Positions 40,753-44,641 of a stretch of 44,641 nt of DNA are shown piece after piece. Source of the stretch: UBA1370 sp964515115 (GTDB taxonomy: Bacteria; Patescibacteriota; Microgenomatia; UBA1400; PJMF01); NCBI GenBank assembly GCA_964515115.1, contig CAZESB010000006.1, forward strand, positions 1 through 44,641, in the 5' to 3' direction. Position numbers and translations under genes: made by a program. Within the stretch, counting starts at the first letter, position 1. Every line of letters begins with the position of its first letter. The notes beneath the pieces are model-generated. The model was not told where the DNA came from. It did not search any database and saw nothing but the letters and a program-made list of their open reading frames with translations.

Positions 40753-43700
40753 ATGATAGAACTGGATTTGGCACGCAGCCATGATGCGCCGCCCTCCCTA
40801 GCTTTAGACTCTTCAGATTCTCAAGCCGAACCTGTGGCAGAGGAATCAAAAGAGGAATCAAATTCAGACAAACGAGCGGCAGACCGAGATCGTGTCTACA
40901 GAGAGGCGGTTGAAGCTGCCCGGGTAAAAAAGTACCAAGAGTTGGAGCAAGAGCGGGCAAACTATCTCGATCTACCGTTTTTTCTTAATCCTTACTATAA
41001 ACAATTGATTAAAGAATACCGGGAGAAAAGGGAAAGGGGAGAGGTTTCTAAACAGCGGTTCCAACATCTGCTAATGCTGGCTCGGATGCGCATATTAGGA
41101 ATTAAAAAACCAAAACAGACTCTTAATCAGATATTTAACAATTCAGATTTTTATAAAATCGGCCGGGTGGATGAAAATGATCCCAACTCTAGACTTACGA
41201 TAAAACGTATTAAATATGACGGCATGGGTGGTATAGCTGAATTGGTGGATAGCTACTCAAAACTGAAAAATCCGGGAATTGCTATTTCCAGATTGGAACA
41301 ATTGGGTGTTAATGCCTTTTTTTATCCTATATTAATGGAACGTGTGCTCCCAGAAGTGCATGAAAAAATTGAGGCCATCACTAAACTTAGTGAAGATGAG
41401 TTTAGAGTTATAGCCGAAAAATTTCAACAGCATTGGTGGTTAGCAAGGATAAGAATTGAAGAAAAATCCCCATCTGAACAATGGTTTGATAATTATTATG
41501 TAGTGTCACCGGAATTTTCAGCTCGCGTAGATTACTTATTATCAAACGGAGAGCTAAATGAAACTACTCAATCTGCTTTAAACATCCAAGAAGAACTAAA
41601 ACTGCTTGAATATTTGCAAGTACCCGCATATTTAGTTGATGCTGTCAACTCGCCGGACAAACTCCAGATGTTGCAGCTCGTTGCAAAAGAACTCGGATAT
41701 GTAGAGAAGGATAATGAACATCGTTATCCTTATCGAGTCTCAGAGTTATTGCAGGTGTTATGGCACTCTCCTCAGCACTTGGAAATGGTCTATAGCTTAC
41801 TAAACCAAGGTTGGCAACTAAAACCAAGTACGCGTAGTTGGAAGGATACATCTCCCTCTAGTTTTCTTGGCAATATTATTACTGCTGATGACAAGAAACA
41901 GATGCTTGCTGCCATTGAGCTGGTATCGGCCTTGACAGCAGACCCAGCGGTTGATGCAATAAGGCAGCAGCTTGGTATTCAGACGATCGAGGATGCACAA
42001 TTACTTGATGATGTCTTAAAAGCAATACAAACGACTAAAGAGATTGCCGCCTCAATGCCTGCAAAGAGACGGGCATCTTCTATTGAAACCTTGCAATTAT
42101 TTGACACGCCATTTTCTCAGGATATTTTTTCTGATGAAGAGAAGATCTTTATTCAAGCCTGGGCAAACATTCCCTGGCAATCAGAAGAGTTGAAGAATTT
42201 GGCGTTAGAAGCGCTAGCAACTGACAGCGATGGTAACCTAAACAAAGATGTATTACTGCATTTGCTTGAAGACAGGGCTAGTTACTTTGAGTGGGTAAAC
42301 CCAGAAAAATTAGCCAACTTACCTAGAAATGAGCAGGTCTTGATAGCGCTAATACAAACTCTTGAACCAAAATACGCCGCTCCGCTGCGAGTTTTTTTGG
42401 TAAGCCATCGTCGAGATATCGATACGCTGACTGATGAACATGGCAATATCACAGCTGAGTTTGTGCGTGAATGGTTTTCTAACAAAGATGTCTGGAATAC
42501 AGAGGATCTCCTAGTTGTAGAACCCTTGCTGGAAAAAGCAAACTTGGTACCTGGGTTTGCAGCTCACATTCGCTTTATCGAATCTACCAAAGGTTTGGAA
42601 GGGATGGTGCTTAAGGAACACCTCTGGCCCATTTTTAAAATCTTTCAAGAAGATAACGCGTCCGCAGACAACATTGAGCTTTTTAATTATTGGCTCAAAA
42701 ACGATCCTAGAATTTTTGTGAAGTTACTATCAAAAGATTCTTTCAAACAAGTATTTGGGTCTCAAATAGCAGAGCGATTTTTGTCAGCTTTACCCAAGGA
42801 AACTGAAGAACAGCGAAATGCGTTTCTCCACAATGATTATGATCGGACATCTAAGTGGTTGGGGTATATGCTCGGTATGACTCAAGCAAGAACAGAACAG
42901 CCATGGGTGCTTCCAGGATGGCCCATTGCTATGAGCACCAGCATGTCTTTTAATTTAGAAACAGATTTGGAAATGGCAACTGATTTTATTAGTGACTATG
43001 GATTGGCATTTTCCGAGAAAATCTTGATGATTTATAAGCAGTTGTGGTTGTATGAGCGCGGGACGATTACTGCTCTTCCTGCAGACTTTGCTGAATTAGG
43101 TATAGAAAGCACAGACGACTTAAAGGAACAACTGGAGCAACTTCACTCACTAATTGTAGCGCGAGAGCCGTTTCTCGATGCAGATAGATTGAGTTCTTTT
43201 CAAGTGATGCTTCTTGGTTTGGTCACTGGTCATACAAGTCATAAATGGAGCTATGGCCGTCCCAAGATTGAGCAAATTGTGACTGATTTTAGTAGGGATA
43301 GTCAGGCAGGAAACATAGAACCTACATCTGAAGGTTACACTGTTCATACTATAAGTTTGCAAGAAGTAGAAATTGAATATGAACCATCGGAAGCGGCATT
43401 GGCTCAGTACGACACCCTCTCAAATGCAGTCCAGACTGCTTTTGAAGAGTTAAATAATCCGGATTTTTTTCAGAGAATAGCTGCGGAGTTTACTGCCATC
43501 CTTGAGGATAAGCAAGAGGAATTAGAGCAATTGCTTTCCCAGGTAGAGGAAAATAAGAGAAAAGGTATACAAATTCAGCAACAGCGGGTCAGCGGGTACC
43601 TGGAAACACTGCGTGATATCAAAACTCCTGGCCAGTTGCTGATTTTTCTTTCAACATATAGACCTGAGAAGCAGCAGCAGAAACAATGGGAAAAAGCATT

Positions 43701-44523
43701 GTCGGCGTTGGTAATGCACCGACTCCTCAGCACCACCGGCGCCAGCGCTATTCAGGATATGACGCGATTGGCAGGAGGAGAACTTGATGCTCAGCGCATT
43801 CTTATTGCTAGAAATGTAATTGGCGAGTTAGTTAAGCACCATGGTATAGATTTTTCATCTGATGATATTTCTAATTACTGGGATGAACATACTATTGGTT
43901 TTTTCAGAGGAAAGGAAAGCAAACAGGCGCTCAAGAATTTAACAAAACTATTTGGAACTATGGAGGGAGTTTTTCGGGAAGAAGTAAACACTTTCCAGAA
44001 AAGACAAAAGACAGTTTCTCAACAAGTAGAGTTTATACCTGATAGAGGCATTATTGGTGAACTCTCTGGCTACATTGCCAACGCTTGTTATACCAGTGAA
44101 TATCCCTTGTTGAAAGATCGAAAAGTAGTGCCCTATAAGTTTGTGGAGGCAAGAGGCAATGAGCGGAATATAATTGGATCTGTCCTGCTTTTTGAAGTTG
44201 AAACTTTCGATAGAAAGAAGGCTCTGCTTGTTAGAGCCTTCAATGTCCCCGACGAAAAAACTTATGATTCGGTGGAATTGTTGGAACAGTTTTTAGATTA
44301 TTGCCAGGAGGCGGCAGCAAATCTCGGAAAGGACTTAGTTTTATTACCGGGAGATAATGGAGCAATATCTAATTATTCAATGGTTTTAAATCATGTTGAT
44401 AGTAAATACAAGACTGAGCAGAACAGGGCAAAGTTGTCTGAAAGGTTCAATTTTAATAACTATGATCTTACCAACCATTGTTTTGTGGTAAGGCAGGTAG
44501 GCCCGTTGTTTCACGCGTCCTAA
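40753..44523 (+). CDS. Giant hypothetical protein (1256 aa)
   Basis: I do not recognise this protein. Residues 1-60 are acidic and Ser-rich, and the rest is mostly helical with no membrane segment or signal peptide, so it is probably cytoplasmic. There is a likely coiled coil at about 915-960 (Glu/Gln/Lys-rich, EELEQLLSQVEENKRK). The last about 170 residues (from FIPDRGIIGELSGYIANACY) look like a compact alpha/beta domain with conserved-looking Cys, Tyr and Asn residues (CYTSEYPLL, then LLPGDNGAISNYS), which may be catalytic. Codon use is richer in A/T than in nrdJ next door. It stands alone between the nrdJ terminator and convergent tsaD, whose stop it overlaps by 4 nt. Confidence 0.85.
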   Translation: MIELDLARSHDAPPSLALDSSDSQAEPVAEESKEESNSDKRAADRDRVYREAVEAARVKKYQELEQERANYLDLPFFLNPYYKQLIKEYREKRERGEVSKQRFQHLLMLARMRILGIKKPKQTLNQIFNNSDFYKIGRVDENDPNSRLTIKRIKYDGMGGIAELVDSYSKLKNPGIAISRLEQLGVNAFFYPILMERVLPEVHEKIEAITKLSEDEFRVIAEKFQQHWWLARIRIEEKSPSEQWFDNYYVVSPEFSARVDYLLSNGELNETTQSALNIQEELKLLEYLQVPAYLVDAVNSPDKLQMLQLVAKELGYVEKDNEHRYPYRVSELLQVLWHSPQHLEMVYSLLNQGWQLKPSTRSWKDTSPSSFLGNIITADDKKQMLAAIELVSALTADPAVDAIRQQLGIQTIEDAQLLDDVLKAIQTTKEIAASMPAKRRASSIETLQLFDTPFSQDIFSDEEKIFIQAWANIPWQSEELKNLALEALATDSDGNLNKDVLLHLLEDRASYFEWVNPEKLANLPRNEQVLIALIQTLEPKYAAPLRVFLVSHRRDIDTLTDEHGNITAEFVREWFSNKDVWNTEDLLVVEPLLEKANLVPGFAAHIRFIESTKGLEGMVLKEHLWPIFKIFQEDNASADNIELFNYWLKNDPRIFVKLLSKDSFKQVFGSQIAERFLSALPKETEEQRNAFLHNDYDRTSKWLGYMLGMTQARTEQPWVLPGWPIAMSTSMSFNLETDLEMATDFISDYGLAFSEKILMIYKQLWLYERGTITALPADFAELGIESTDDLKEQLEQLHSLIVAREPFLDADRLSSFQVMLLGLVTGHTSHKWSYGRPKIEQIVTDFSRDSQAGNIEPTSEGYTVHTISLQEVEIEYEPSEAALAQYDTLSNAVQTAFEELNNPDFFQRIAAEFTAILEDKQEELEQLLSQVEENKRKGIQIQQQRVSGYLETLRDIKTPGQLLIFLSTYRPEKQQQKQWEKALSALVMHRLLSTTGASAIQDMTRLAGGELDAQRILIARNVIGELVKHHGIDFSSDDISNYWDEHTIGFFRGKESKQALKNLTKLFGTMEGVFREEVNTFQKRQKTVSQQVEFIPDRGIIGELSGYIANACYTSEYPLLKDRKVVPYKFVEARGNERNIIGSVLLFEVETFDRKKALLVRAFNVPDEKTYDSVELLEQFLDYCQEAAANLGKDLVLLPGDNGAISNYSMVLNHVDSKYKTEQNRAKLSERFNFNNYDLTNHCFVVRQVGPLFHAS

Positions 44524-44641
44524 TTGGTACCAATTTTCCACCGCGGCCGGCGGTCTAGCTTGCTAGGATTTGCCACAATTTCCCCACGCTCTAATTTAAA
44601 TTCAGCCACCACCCCAATCATGGCCGCGTTGTCCATGCAAA
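44520..44641 (-). CDS. tsaD: tRNA threonylcarbamoyladenosine synthase TsaD, C-terminal end only
   Basis: The last 39 codons are in the window: CMDNAAMIGVVAEFK, then a 20-residue tail ending KIGTN and TAG. C-x-DNAAMI is the conserved late motif of TsaD, which transfers the threonylcarbamoyl group to A37 of ANN-decoding tRNAs. The rest lies beyond the right edge. Convergent with the giant gene, overlapping by 4 nt. Confidence 0.82.
   Translation of the reverse strand, partial: CMDNAAMIGVVAEFKLERGEIVANPSKLDRRPRWKIGTN

Overview
The window looks like a piece of a Candidate Phyla Radiation (Patescibacteria) chromosome, most like a Microgenomates-type lineage. This is inferred from protein style and gene content: Cys-rich, Thr/Pro-rich surface proteins with an LPKTG-type end, a Lys/Ala-tailed ribosomal protein S1, a 23S rRNA gene full of LAGLIDADG-bearing introns, a tRNA-Ala/23S/5S cluster with no adjacent 16S, and a monomeric-type class II ribonucleotide reductase. 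UGA acts as a stop (for example nrdR ends in TGA), so the recoded Gracilibacteria/SR1 groups are unlikely. Three runs of exactly 100 N (7247-7346, 31267-31366, 39349-39448) are scaffold gaps that interrupt rpsA, a PBP gene and nrdJ.

Layout. 1-4437 (minus): two membrane-anchored, Cys-rich surface proteins. 4609-6478 (minus): pgk and an upstream hypothetical gene. 6645-8140 (plus): rpsA and a 55-aa protein, ending at a terminator shared with a small convergent minus gene. 8555-8987: a near-consensus promoter followed by about 400 bases that fold into six consecutive GC-rich hairpins, the last terminator-like; this is a candidate structured RNA. 9042-10573: two unrecognised proteins, each with its own promoter. 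10590-17461: the rRNA operon, tRNA-Ala(TGC), 23S, 5S, with a long 23S processing stalk.

The 23S gene is the centre of interest. It holds four group I introns, each encoding a LAGLIDADG homing endonuclease, at E. coli-equivalent positions 1931, 2500, 2511 and 2656. The second and third are separated by an exon of only 11 nt in the peptidyl transferase centre. The fourth lies inside the sarcin-ricin loop and carries an I-CreI-like enzyme. All four junctions fit the group I rule (exon ends in U, intron ends in G) and show a P1 pairing with U.G at the splice site.

17489-22708 (minus): an FN3-like surface protein, a type IV pilus PilN/PilO pair with a third small membrane protein, and murJ. 22829-24926 (plus): rpsT and lepA. 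24973-29274 (plus): a PH-domain membrane protein, small membrane proteins, a 709-aa membrane protein with a possible degenerate PP2C-like domain, and smpB. 29234-35187 (minus): two class A penicillin-binding proteins on either side of a GH18-like hydrolase, a cell-wall cluster. 35354-37844 (plus): a HEPN/RnlA-like protein, a cytidylate-kinase-like P-loop protein, a CPBP-type membrane protein and a DUF5667-like protein. 37945-40722: two NrdR boxes, nrdR, a strong intercistronic hairpin, nrdJ and a terminator. 40753-44523: a 1256-aa protein I cannot assign. 44520-44641 (minus): the C-terminal end of tsaD.

Several genes have a -10 element only 7-10 nt before the ATG, most of the extended TGnTATAAT type, which predicts leaderless mRNAs; others (rpsA, rpsT, lepA, the 201-aa gene) have clear Shine-Dalgarno sequences.
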